DNA of 32,131 nucleotides, taken from positions 1-32,131 of the forward strand of contig SHZD01000046.1 of NCBI GenBank assembly GCA_009692465.1, read 5' to 3'. Numbering within the stretch: position 1 is the stretch's first letter; each line of letters opens with the position of its first letter. This DNA comes from Myxococcales bacterium (GTDB lineage: Bacteria; Myxococcota_A; UBA9042). A program made the translations under genes and the position numbers. Below the pieces are notes generated by a model. That model was not told where the DNA came from, did not search any database, and was given only the letters and a program-made list of their open reading frames with translations. Shown piece after piece: positions 15,578 through 23,120 of this stretch.

Positions 15578-16390
15578 ATGCGCACCTTAGACCTGCAACG
15601 ACCGCTCGCGTTTTTTGACTTAGAGACCACCGGTCTTGACGTCGAACACGATCGCATCGTCGAAATCTGCGTGATTACGCTGCACCCAAACGGCGATCGC
15701 ACGACTAAGACGCGGCGGATTCACCCTGGCATGCCGATTCCAGCCGGGGCCACCGCGGTGCACGGCATTACCGACGCCGATGTGCAGGATTGCCCGCGCT
15801 TTGGCCAAATTGCCCGCGGTTTGATCGAGTTGCTTAGCGGCTGTGATCTGGGCGGTTACAACATTGAACGCTTTGATATCAAGATGTTGCGCTCCGAATT
15901 TGGCCGTTGTCAAATCGCATTTCCCGATGCTGAGTGCAAAATCATCGACGCCTACACTATTTTCAGCGCCCGCGAACGGCGCGACTTGAGCGCAGCGGTG
16001 CAGTTCTACTGCGGTCGCGAGTTGGTCGGGGCCCACAGCGCGCAGGCGGACGTGCTAGCGACCATCGACGTGCTCAGCGGTCAACTGCAGCGCTACCCCG
16101 ACTTGCCCACCAGCATCGCCGAGCTGCACGCGCACTTGCATCCGGTGGATCCCAATGCGGTCGACCCCGAGGGCCGTTTTGTGTGGCAGGATGGCCAAGT
16201 GGTGTTCAACTTTGGCACCAAGCAAAAGGGTCAGTCGTTGCAGCGCGTTGCTCAATCCGACCGCGGGTTTTTGCAGTGGATGCTGCGCGCCGATTTTGCC
16301 CCGCAGGCCAAGAAAATTGCTCAGGATGCGTTGGCTGGGGTGTTTCCGCAGCGGTCGCCCACTGCGCTCGACGGCGACAGCCCAAAGTGA
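15578..16390 (+). CDS. DEDDh 3'-5' exonuclease (DnaQ/ExoX-like)
   Basis: This 270-residue protein starts at the ATG at 15578, with GGAG about 10 bases upstream. The full DEDDh catalytic set is visible: Asp14 and Glu16 in FFDLETTGL, Asp100 in YNIERFDIKML, and His153 with Asp158 in GAHSAQADV. AVHGITDADV is also typical. The nuclease domain ends near residue 175. The C-terminal part contains FNFGTKQKGQSLQRVAQSDRGFLQWMLRADF, resembling the small ExoX-like C-terminal domain of related exonucleases. It most likely digests single-stranded DNA ends in repair or proofreading. It is not fused to a polymerase and is probably not the replicative epsilon subunit. Confidence 0.88.
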   Translation: MRTLDLQRPLAFFDLETTGLDVEHDRIVEICVITLHPNGDRTTKTRRIHPGMPIPAGATAVHGITDADVQDCPRFGQIARGLIELLSGCDLGGYNIERFDIKMLRSEFGRCQIAFPDAECKIIDAYTIFSARERRDLSAAVQFYCGRELVGAHSAQADVLATIDVLSGQLQRYPDLPTSIAELHAHLHPVDPNAVDPEGRFVWQDGQVVFNFGTKQKGQSLQRVAQSDRGFLQWMLRADFAPQAKKIAQDALAGVFPQRSPTALDGDSPK

Positions 16391-16434
16391 CATGCTGCCG
16401 CGCTTGAGCGGAGCCAACCAAGAGGAAGTTCTCA

Positions 16435-18198
16435 ATGCTTACCATAGTGAATACCAAGGCATTTTTGGTGCTACTCGCCGCGGCGGTCGCCCTAACTAGC
16501 GCTGGCTGTACGGGCGGCGGTTCAACGGCGCCGGCCGGCACCGGTGGCGGCACAGACACGACCGGAAGCGACTCTGCCGGCGCAGGTGCCGAAACGACCG
16601 CTGCAGTTGATACCACCGCCACCACCGACAGCGGCGCCACTGCAGACGCAACGGTCGGCGGCGACGGGGCGATCGGGGTCGACAGTGCTGGCGACGCCAA
16701 GCCCGCCGATGGCAGCGTGGACGTTGGTGGCGTGGACGGTGCTGGCGATACCGGTGCTGGCGATACCGGTGTCGGCGATACCGGTGCCGGCGATGTCAGT
16801 AAGCCACCGTTTGCCTGCAAAACAGACGCGGAATGCAAGGCGCTGGTCATGGGCCCGTGCGTGTCCGCCCAATGCGCGACGGGCACCTGCGTGGTCGCCG
16901 CCGCCGCCGACAAGTCCGCGTGCACCGCGACCGGCGCCTGCGGCGGAACCGGCAGCTGCGGCATGGGCGCCTGCCAATACACCTCGCCGTGCCTGCCAGC
17001 GCCGTGCAACGCCGCCGCGCTCAAGTGTGGCGACAAGGTTTCGTTCGACGCCGCCACCATGGGCGCTTCCAAAATGGGGGTCTACAGCTGCACGGCGGCC
17101 AAATGGAGTGGCGGCGAAAAAGCCTTCAGTTTGGCTACGGACACCACCCAAGTCGCCGCCATCGAGTTGGCGGCGGCCGCATCGTGGACAGTCTTGGACC
17201 TGAGCCCCAATGCTGCAGGCTTGTGCTTACCCGGTAAGTGCATGAGCGCCGGACCCAAACTGCTGCTCGGCCTGCAGCCAGGCAAGCCGCGCCTGCTGAT
17301 CGTTGACAGCATGGGCACCGGCACCGCAACGCTGACCGTGACGTGTACCGCCGGCCTGCCGACCTGCGGCGACAGCAAATGCGACCCCGTCGCCGGTGAA
17401 ACGTGCGGCAATTGCGGCAAGGATTGTGGAGCCTGCAAGGATGCGTGCACCACCAGCAAGGCCCCGGGCTGCAAGGATAATCCGTGCGAAGCCTGTGCGT
17501 GCGCCAAGGACCCGTACTGCTGCAAAACGGCGTGGGACACCACCTGCCAGAGCGCCTGCAAAAGCTGCAATGCCGGCAAATGCGGCGACGCGGTGTGCAC
17601 GGCACCCGAAACCTGTGGCTCGTGTCCCAAAGACTGCGGAGGTTGCGGCGATCCCGCCCCGCCCAAATGCGGCGACGGCAAATGCGAAGGCAATGAGCAC
17701 TGCGGCGTGTGCCCGACCGACTGTGGCAAGTGTGGCGACTACGCCTGCACCTGCAAGGCGGATAGTTTTTGCTGTACAGGCAGTTTCGACAGCCTGTGCT
17801 TTCAGGCCTGCGCCAAATGCGCCGGCGGCCCCTGCCCCAAGCCGACCTGTGGCGACGGCATGTGTGTTGGCAAAGAAACCTGCAGTACGTGCGCCAAAGA
17901 CTGCGGCGACTGCCCCAAACCAGTGTGCGGCGACAGCAAGTGCGAGGCCGCCAGCGAAACGTGCACGTCGTGCGCCAAAGATTGCGGCGACTGCCCCAAA
18001 CCGGTGTGCGGCAACGGTAAATGCGAGGCGGGCGAGACCTTGTCGACCTGCCCCAAGGACTGCACTGTGGCGGCGATCGGCTGCGAGGGCCACTGCGACG
18101 ATTCGAGCAAGGACGCCAAAGGCGATACGTGTTGGTGCGACGACGTTTGTCAGTCTAGTGGCGACTGCTGTGACGACAAGGCCAAATTCTGCCCGTAG
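16435..18198 (+). CDS. Cys-rich surface lipoprotein with six CGDGxC repeats and a somatomedin-B-like C-terminus
   Basis: This 587-residue protein starts with GAGGAAG before the ATG. The signal ends in SAGC (Cys25), a slightly imperfect lipobox. Residues 26-125 are an Ala/Gly/Thr/Asp linker with 5-residue repeats. Residues 128-190 hold spaced Cys pairs. Residues about 195-305 resemble a PPC-like beta-sandwich. From 310 come six copies of a module of the type CGDxxCxxxETCxxCxKDCGxC (near 311, 383, 412, 472, 498, 524), alternating with two blocks containing CACAKDPYCC and CTCKADSFCC. Residues 550-586 have eight Cys with the exact spacing class of somatomedin B (C-x3-C, CWC, x3-C, x5-CC, x6-C). 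It is probably an exposed disulfide-bonded protein; the function is unknown. Confidence 0.82.
   Translation: MLTIVNTKAFLVLLAAAVALTSAGCTGGGSTAPAGTGGGTDTTGSDSAGAGAETTAAVDTTATTDSGATADATVGGDGAIGVDSAGDAKPADGSVDVGGVDGAGDTGAGDTGVGDTGAGDVSKPPFACKTDAECKALVMGPCVSAQCATGTCVVAAAADKSACTATGACGGTGSCGMGACQYTSPCLPAPCNAAALKCGDKVSFDAATMGASKMGVYSCTAAKWSGGEKAFSLATDTTQVAAIELAAAASWTVLDLSPNAAGLCLPGKCMSAGPKLLLGLQPGKPRLLIVDSMGTGTATLTVTCTAGLPTCGDSKCDPVAGETCGNCGKDCGACKDACTTSKAPGCKDNPCEACACAKDPYCCKTAWDTTCQSACKSCNAGKCGDAVCTAPETCGSCPKDCGGCGDPAPPKCGDGKCEGNEHCGVCPTDCGKCGDYACTCKADSFCCTGSFDSLCFQACAKCAGGPCPKPTCGDGMCVGKETCSTCAKDCGDCPKPVCGDSKCEAASETCTSCAKDCGDCPKPVCGNGKCEAGETLSTCPKDCTVAAIGCEGHCDDSSKDAKGDTCWCDDVCQSSGDCCDDKAKFCP
16741..16800 (+). 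repeat. 15-bp coding repeat (GAGDT), four units
   Basis: Units of GCTGGCGATACCGGT, the first two exact and the last diverged, encode GAGDTGAGDTGVGDTGAGD in the linker of the Cys-rich lipoprotein. Confidence 0.8.
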
Positions 18199-18234
18199 GC
18201 CACAGCCTCGGTCAGATTTGTTCGGATCGCTTTG

Positions 18235-19407
18235 CTAGTCAATCCCCTCAATCGGCGGCAATTGCGCGAAGTTAGCGTCGGGGCCTAGGTTGAGCAGCTC
18301 GCGGGCGTAGCGTTGTTCGGCTGGGCTGCCCTGATGGTACATCTGCAGCAGCGCGTCGACTTGGGCATCGCGGGCAGCGGTGGTCGCCACTCCCCCATCG
18401 ACGCAAGCGGGCTTGTCGCCGGCTGAACAGGCAATGCGCAAGTGAAAATGATCGGCGTGCGGGCTGGAGTCGCGCGGCTGCACCAACACCCGCGCCGCCC
18501 GCAAGCGCAGCGACTCCGGTTCGTGGTGGCGCAGCGCAAAGTCGAGCATCGGATTGCGCAAATGGGCGGCGACAAAAATCCACTGCACCACCACTGCCGG
18601 GTCGGTGAGCCAATTGCGCACTAGGGCCCAATTGCGCTCGGCGTCGAACTCATACTGACCGGCATCGGTGGCCGGCCCGTCGGCAATGCCATCGCTGGCG
18701 TAGTGGCAAAAGTTGGGCGGTTGGCGACCCCGGCCTAAGCGGTCGACCGCGTAAAACAGCACATCGACGTCGCGACCGCTGTTGTGGCTGACGCTGGGGC
18801 CAATGTCGCCGCCGTCTTGCCGCGACAGGTTGCCCACGAGCAACACGCTGCCGGGGTGATCGCGGGCGACAGCCTCAGCACTGCGCTGCAGCAAGTGCAC
18901 CAGCTCGCCGGTGCCAAAATGGATGCCATTGCGCCGGGTTTGCGGCAGGATGCGCAGCGACGAGCTCGTGTCGAGCAGGACCCCGCCCTGCAGGTGGCCG
19001 TTTTGGGCGGTGCCGATACTTTGGCTAGTTTGACCCAGGGTAGCGCCGAATTGACCAGCAGTGGGCCCTTCAGCTGGCAGGCCGAGGTCGCCTGAGGTCG
19101 CCGCCCCTGCAAGGTCGACTGGCACGGCAGGATCGACTGGCACGGCAGGATCGACTGGCACGGCAGGATCGACTGGCACGGCAGGATCGACCCCTGGTGC
19201 ACGATCGACCGCCGATGCAGCATCCACCGCTAGTGTCGCCACGACGGCGGTCGGCACGGCCACCGAGACTTTGGCCGGGCCCACGGCCGCGTTGGGCGCA
19301 GTGGCCACGGTCGGCACCACTGGTCGGCGATCACAACCGGCGCCCACTAGGAGCGCAATTGCGGCCCACAAGCAACAAAAACGGCGGCGATTGGCAAGCA
19401 GGCGCAT
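18235..19407 (-). CDS. MepA-like murein endopeptidase lipoprotein (peptidase M74 type)
   Basis: This 390-residue protein has a lipoprotein signal (RRRFCCLWAAIALLVGAGC, Cys25). A Val/Ala/Pro linker includes a hexapeptide repeat (VDPAVP) at 73-98. From about 140 the sequence follows penicillin-insensitive murein endopeptidase: SHNSGRDVDVLFY gives the H-x6-D zinc pair (His208, Asp215), and HADHFHLRIAC gives the second His motif (His320, His322). VLLVGNLSRQDGGDIGPSVSH and WIFVAAHLRNPMLDFA also fit. The family cleaves peptidoglycan cross-links in the periplasm. Classical MepA is secreted; an acyl-anchored form with a long flexible tether would reach into the wall from the outer membrane. It is convergent with the preceding gene, with 36 bases between stops. 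Confidence 0.82.
   Translation of the reverse strand: MRLLANRRRFCCLWAAIALLVGAGCDRRPVVPTVATAPNAAVGPAKVSVAVPTAVVATLAVDAASAVDRAPGVDPAVPVDPAVPVDPAVPVDPAVPVDLAGAATSGDLGLPAEGPTAGQFGATLGQTSQSIGTAQNGHLQGGVLLDTSSSLRILPQTRRNGIHFGTGELVHLLQRSAEAVARDHPGSVLLVGNLSRQDGGDIGPSVSHNSGRDVDVLFYAVDRLGRGRQPPNFCHYASDGIADGPATDAGQYEFDAERNWALVRNWLTDPAVVVQWIFVAAHLRNPMLDFALRHHEPESLRLRAARVLVQPRDSSPHADHFHLRIACSAGDKPACVDGGVATTAARDAQVDALLQMYHQGSPAEQRYARELLNLGPDANFAQLPPIEGID
19115..19186 (-). repeat. 18-bp coding tandem repeat, four units
   Basis: Four exact units of TCGACTGGCACGGCAGGA on the plus strand encode VDPAVP repeats in the tether of the MepA-like lipoprotein. Perfect identity suggests recent slippage. Confidence 0.92.
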
Positions 19408-19440
19408 GACCGTAGGGTAGGCGCAGTCGGCAGGCAGTCA

Positions 19441-19578
19441 ACTATCGATGGTCAGCCAAATTCGAGATCAACCTTTGACCGGAGCCGCGAGTCGGCCGCG
19501 CAGCAGACGCGAGCTTGGCGACCCACTGAGCAAGCACGAGATCGGCGGTCCGGCGTTTGATGCCGGACTTCGGCGATC
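19441..19578 (+). repeat. Family 2 element, diverged copy
   Basis: The core GGAGCCGCGAGTCGG at 19480 and GACGCGAGCTTGGCGACCCA align with the intact copies. At the position where the others have the GACTT-loop hairpin there is a different perfect 7-bp stem (GTCCGGC with GCCGGAC, 19548-19568) around GTTTGAT. Terminal repeats are hard to see. It fills most of the gap 19408-19598 between the MepA-like gene and the glycosyltransferase. Confidence 0.6.
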
Positions 19579-19598
19579 GAGTATAGCTGGCAGCCCGC

Positions 19599-20732
19599 CT
19601 ACCTCAAGACCGCAGTGATCGCCTGACGGGTCTGTTCGGCGGTGCGCTGCCAACTGAGTTCACCCGCACGCGCCAGACCTTGGACCCGCATCTGCTGGCG
19701 CAGCTCGGGGTCGGCCAAGATCCGCCGGATGCCATCGGCAATAGCGCCGACGTCGAGCGGATCGACCGCCAGCGCGGCGGTGCCGGCCACTTCGTCCAGA
19801 CTGGAGCCACGCGAAGTCAACACCGGCGCCCCGCAGGCCATCGCCTCGACCACCGGCAGCCCAAAACCCTCGTACAGCGACGGGTAGCACAAGGCAAGCG
19901 CTTGATGATACAGCACTTTGAGCTGGTCCGGCGTCACGTAGCCCACCGACACGATGCGCGCTTTCAATTCTGGCCGCCGCAGTGCCCGCTGGATGTCTTG
20001 GTCGCGCCAGCCTGTGCCGCCTGCGATCACCAACTGGACGTCGCCAAACTCGGTCGCTACCCGCTCAAAGGCTTCAATGAGGCGCACCACGTTCTTGCGC
20101 GGCTCCAAGGTGCCGACGCTAAGCAGGTAGCGCTCGGGCAGCTTGAGGTCACGGCGAACTTGACCGACGAGTTCGGCTGAGGGCGCGACCCCGATATCGG
20201 GCGGCGCCGCCAGCGGCGTGACCACCACTTTGGCCGGATCGGTCGGCAGCAGACGCAGCAAGTCACGGCGGGTATTTTCGGATGGCACCACGATGGTCGC
20301 CGCCCTGCGCACCAGCCACGGCAAGGCCGCTCGCTGCAACACCCTCTTTTTGAAGGTAAATGTCTCGGGATACAGAAACACCGCCAAGTCGTGAACGGTC
20401 AACACATACGGGATGTGCGGTAGCGGCAGCAACGGCGCCAAATAGTTGGGAAAAAACGCCACGTCGGGGGCAAACCGCAGCAGTTGCAAAGGCATCGCCG
20501 TTTGCAGCCACAGCGCCCGCACCGGCATCGCTGGACCATACACCGGCAAACCACTGGCGGCGGCGGTGTCGGCAAAGCGATTGGTAAGCAACAGCAATTG
20601 GTCGCCATACGCCAACTGCTGCCATGCCCGCAGCAAGCGCTCGGTGTACAGTCCGACGCCGGTGCGCCCTGGCGCCCAAGTGGTCGCATCGACGGCAATG
20701 CGCAACGGCCGGTGGGGATCACGTAGGGCCAT
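19599..20732 (-). CDS. Family 4 glycosyltransferase (GT-B fold)
   Basis: This 377-residue protein is a retaining GT4 enzyme. N-terminal half: RIAVDATTWAPGRTGVGLYTERLL, then HDLAVFLYPETFTFKKRV and VPSENTRRDL. C-terminal donor-binding half: YLLSVGTLEPRKNVVRLIEAFERV, LVIAGGTGWRD, VGYVTPDQLKVLYHQA, and the nucleotide-sugar motif LYEGFGLPVVEAMACGAPV with the E-x7-E pair. It probably transfers a sugar from a nucleotide donor in surface polysaccharide or O-antigen-type synthesis; the substrate cannot be read from sequence. The ATG at 20732 lies three bases from the left end of a family 2 element (20735), which therefore provides its immediate upstream region. No clear ribosome site is visible there. 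Confidence 0.88.
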   Translation of the reverse strand: MALRDPHRPLRIAVDATTWAPGRTGVGLYTERLLRAWQQLAYGDQLLLLTNRFADTAAASGLPVYGPAMPVRALWLQTAMPLQLLRFAPDVAFFPNYLAPLLPLPHIPYVLTVHDLAVFLYPETFTFKKRVLQRAALPWLVRRAATIVVPSENTRRDLLRLLPTDPAKVVVTPLAAPPDIGVAPSAELVGQVRRDLKLPERYLLSVGTLEPRKNVVRLIEAFERVATEFGDVQLVIAGGTGWRDQDIQRALRRPELKARIVSVGYVTPDQLKVLYHQALALCYPSLYEGFGLPVVEAMACGAPVLTSRGSSLDEVAGTAALAVDPLDVGAIADGIRRILADPELRQQMRVQGLARAGELSWQRTAEQTRQAITAVLR

Positions 20733-20734
20733 TT

Positions 20735-20871
20735 AGGATCTGTCCTTGAATAACGCCATCGACTCGCGCAACACTGGAGCGGCGAGTCGTTCCTTCAGGA
20801 CGCGAGCTTAGCGACCCACAAAGCCAGCAAACGGAACCAGTCTCAGAATGACTTATTCTGGGACAGTTCCT
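20735..20871 (+). mobile_element. Family 2 element (137 bp), copy 4
   Basis: Ends are AGGATCTGTCC and GGACAGTTCCT. The GACTT-loop stem is GTCTCAGAAT with ATTCTGGGAC (one T-G wobble). The mid-hairpin is CGTTCCT with AGGACG. It lies between the alpha/beta hydrolase and the GT4 gene, overlapping the last base of the hydrolase stop codon and ending three bases from the GT4 start. Confidence 0.88.
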
Positions 20872-21956
20872 CAGCTCAAAAACGCCACGATCGGCGCAAA
20901 CACTTCTTCAGCGGCGTGCTGGCCGATCGTCAAGTCGGTGTGACCGTAATCCGCGCGGTGACCATGGATTTTACCAAGCAATAACATGCGCTTAGGGGTG
21001 TGGGCCAGATTGCAACCCCAGCGATCGAAGGCGATCTGCAGCGCGCTGGGCGGGCACAAGCGGTCGACTTGGCCGCCGACCATCAGCACCGGCACATCGA
21101 CAGTGGCGAGCCCGGCAAAGACGTCGCGGCCGGTGTCTAGCCGCGGCACCCCGTCGCTGTTGGCCCAGCGGATAAAATCGTGGGCCAACGGGCCGGCGAT
21201 ACTCTGCACCGCCTCCATGGCCGTGTGGCGCACGTAGCCGGGTTGGCAATTGGCCAGGTTCATGGTCACTCGGTGGATGTAGGTCGGCAGCGCTTCGGCG
21301 GCAAACGCCACCATCTGGCTGGCCAGCCGCAGCGGCGCCGACGGCATCCACTGGGGCGGTAACCGCTTGAGAATGCCGATAAACGGCAGGTAGTGGCCGA
21401 TGCGCCCCGGCGACCCCATGATCACCGTGCGCCGCACTTGCAGCTGCGGTACGGTGTGGTTCAGGCAGGCATACCATAGGATGCCTCCCATGGAAAATCC
21501 AATATAATCAATCTGTTCTGCCCCGGTTCGTTGCCGGACCTGCTGCACCGCCAGCGGTACATCGTGGGCGACCATCGCCGAAAACGAGGTGACTTTGCGC
21601 TCGGCGTAGCTCAAATCGTCGCGACCCGAGCGCAGGGTCAGCAGCCACACATCGCGACCCGCCGCCCGCAGACTGCGCGCCAATGACAGGTTTTCGTCGG
21701 CATCGAGGTTGCGGTGGTTGATCGCCACCCCATGGCACAACAACACCGGTGGCTGATGGCTGAGCTGTGTGGGCTGTAATCGCCTTAATTCAAAGGCACA
21801 ACCGTCGGGAGTCGCAATCCGGTGGGTCTGGTCGTACCCCACTGGACGACAGAGTTTCTGGCGCCAAAACGCCAAATGCGCCCATCCCAGCGCCCAGCCC
21901 ACCGCTGCGGCGCCGGCTAGTCCGATCGACCCTGCCAAACAGCAATCACAGACCAT
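20871..21956 (-). CDS. Alpha/beta-hydrolase, probably membrane-anchored
   Basis: This 361-residue protein has an N-terminal hydrophobic segment (residues 7-30, LAGSIGLAGAAAVGWALGWAHLAF), likely a membrane anchor. The hydrolase fold is clear: PPVLLCHGVAINHRN (oxyanion region), nucleophile elbow YIGFSMGG (Ser155), acid in LMVGGQVDRLCPP (Asp298) and His339 in DYGHTDL. The overall pattern resembles PhaC-like and acyl-hydrolase lipases; the substrate is unknown. The ATG is three bases after the stop of the upstream glycosyltransferase (TAA-CTG-ATG), which points to translational coupling. The last base of its stop codon is the last base of the adjoining family 2 element. Confidence 0.82.
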   Translation of the reverse strand: MVCDCCLAGSIGLAGAAAVGWALGWAHLAFWRQKLCRPVGYDQTHRIATPDGCAFELRRLQPTQLSHQPPVLLCHGVAINHRNLDADENLSLARSLRAAGRDVWLLTLRSGRDDLSYAERKVTSFSAMVAHDVPLAVQQVRQRTGAEQIDYIGFSMGGILWYACLNHTVPQLQVRRTVIMGSPGRIGHYLPFIGILKRLPPQWMPSAPLRLASQMVAFAAEALPTYIHRVTMNLANCQPGYVRHTAMEAVQSIAGPLAHDFIRWANSDGVPRLDTGRDVFAGLATVDVPVLMVGGQVDRLCPPSALQIAFDRWGCNLAHTPKRMLLLGKIHGHRADYGHTDLTIGQHAAEEVFAPIVAFLS

Positions 21957-21959
21957 CAG

Positions 21960-23120
21960 TTAGCCGATCCGCCCGAAAATGCCGCTCTGGCGGACGCGGC
22001 GACGGGCCAGCATGTCGTCGTAAAGCGTTTCGTAGGCGGCGGCTACTTGCTCAATATCATGATATTGCTTGACAAATGCGCGCGCGTTGTCGCCCCACTG
22101 CTTGGCTTTGGCTGGGTGGGTCAGCAAATCGACGACCGGCGCGGACAGACTCAGCGGGTTGCTGGCCGGGATACCGATGGCGGCGTTGGCGTGGACCATC
22201 TCGACCAACGGCGGCTTGGAGGCGACCACAGTGGCGATGCCCTCAGCCATGCCTTCGAGCAATACCAGCGGCGTCTCCATTTTTTCGTGGTGGCGATCGG
22301 CTGGAAACACTTGCACGGTGGCGATCGAAAGTAATTCGCGTAAATTCATGACTTCATTAAGAAAAGTTGCGAAATCGCCGACCCCGTCTGCGGCCACGGC
22401 TTCTTGAATCAACTGTTCTTCGCGGGCATCTTCCCCCGACTTGATCCGGCACGCCCACACAAAATGGCACGGCACTTGGCGAACGACCCGCGGCATGGCG
22501 GCAGCCACCGTCCGCGCGGCATTGGTGTGGCCGTAATCCCCGGCGTAAACCACCACGGGCATGTGTAAGGGGATCCGGTACTTGCGTCGAATGGCCGCCT
22601 TGTCTCCCGCTGGCACCGGTTCGCCGATGGTAATGCCCGGTCGCACGCAAACTATTGATTTTACACCACTATCTTGCAAGCGCTGCTGGGTGTGTTCGCT
22701 GAGACACACCACCGGATTGCCGGCCAGCGCCCCGCCGATCCCCAGCGACACCCGCGGCGCGCGGACCAAGGTGTGAATCAGCGGGATATTGCGCAGCTTG
22801 CAGGCGGTGCGCACGACGGTGGCGACCAAGCGATCGGCGGGCCAAAACAAGTGGACCAAAGCGCAGTCTGAAGTCTCGATCAGCCGCGAAAATAGGCCGA
22901 TGCGGCGGCCCAGCGGGGTGTCACTGGCCAAGCGCGGGCCCCAAGTTGGCTCTGTTTCGACCCCTGGATCGGGCGGCGGCGCGCCTTCGTGGGTCATGAC
23001 GCGAGCGCGGTAGCGGCGCAGATGGGCGGCAATCGCGCGCACCAACACTTTGTCGCTGCGGGTCCACGGTGGCTCGACCGGGCCGGATAAGAAAAGGACT
23101 CTATGGCCGTAGGTGCTCAT
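21960..23120 (-). CDS. Family 4-like glycosyltransferase
   Basis: This 386-residue protein opens with HRVLFLSGPVEPPWTRSDKVLVRAIAAHL, typical of the N-terminal Rossmann domain of GT4 enzymes. The second half has MPVVVYAGDYGHTNAARTVAAAM, then MNLRELLSIATVQVFPADRHHEKMETPLVLLEGMAEGIATVVASKPPLVEMV, a recognisable donor-site region, and ends in a helix (AKQWGDNARAFVKQYHDIEQVAAAYETLY). The start codon overlaps the pheT stop by four bases (ATGA), so it is translated from the phe operon message. Sugar donor and acceptor are unknown. No signal peptide is visible, so it is probably cytoplasmic or peripheral. Confidence 0.85.
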   Translation of the reverse strand: MSTYGHRVLFLSGPVEPPWTRSDKVLVRAIAAHLRRYRARVMTHEGAPPPDPGVETEPTWGPRLASDTPLGRRIGLFSRLIETSDCALVHLFWPADRLVATVVRTACKLRNIPLIHTLVRAPRVSLGIGGALAGNPVVCLSEHTQQRLQDSGVKSIVCVRPGITIGEPVPAGDKAAIRRKYRIPLHMPVVVYAGDYGHTNAARTVAAAMPRVVRQVPCHFVWACRIKSGEDAREEQLIQEAVAADGVGDFATFLNEVMNLRELLSIATVQVFPADRHHEKMETPLVLLEGMAEGIATVVASKPPLVEMVHANAAIGIPASNPLSLSAPVVDLLTHPAKAKQWGDNARAFVKQYHDIEQVAAAYETLYDDMLARRRVRQSGIFGRIG

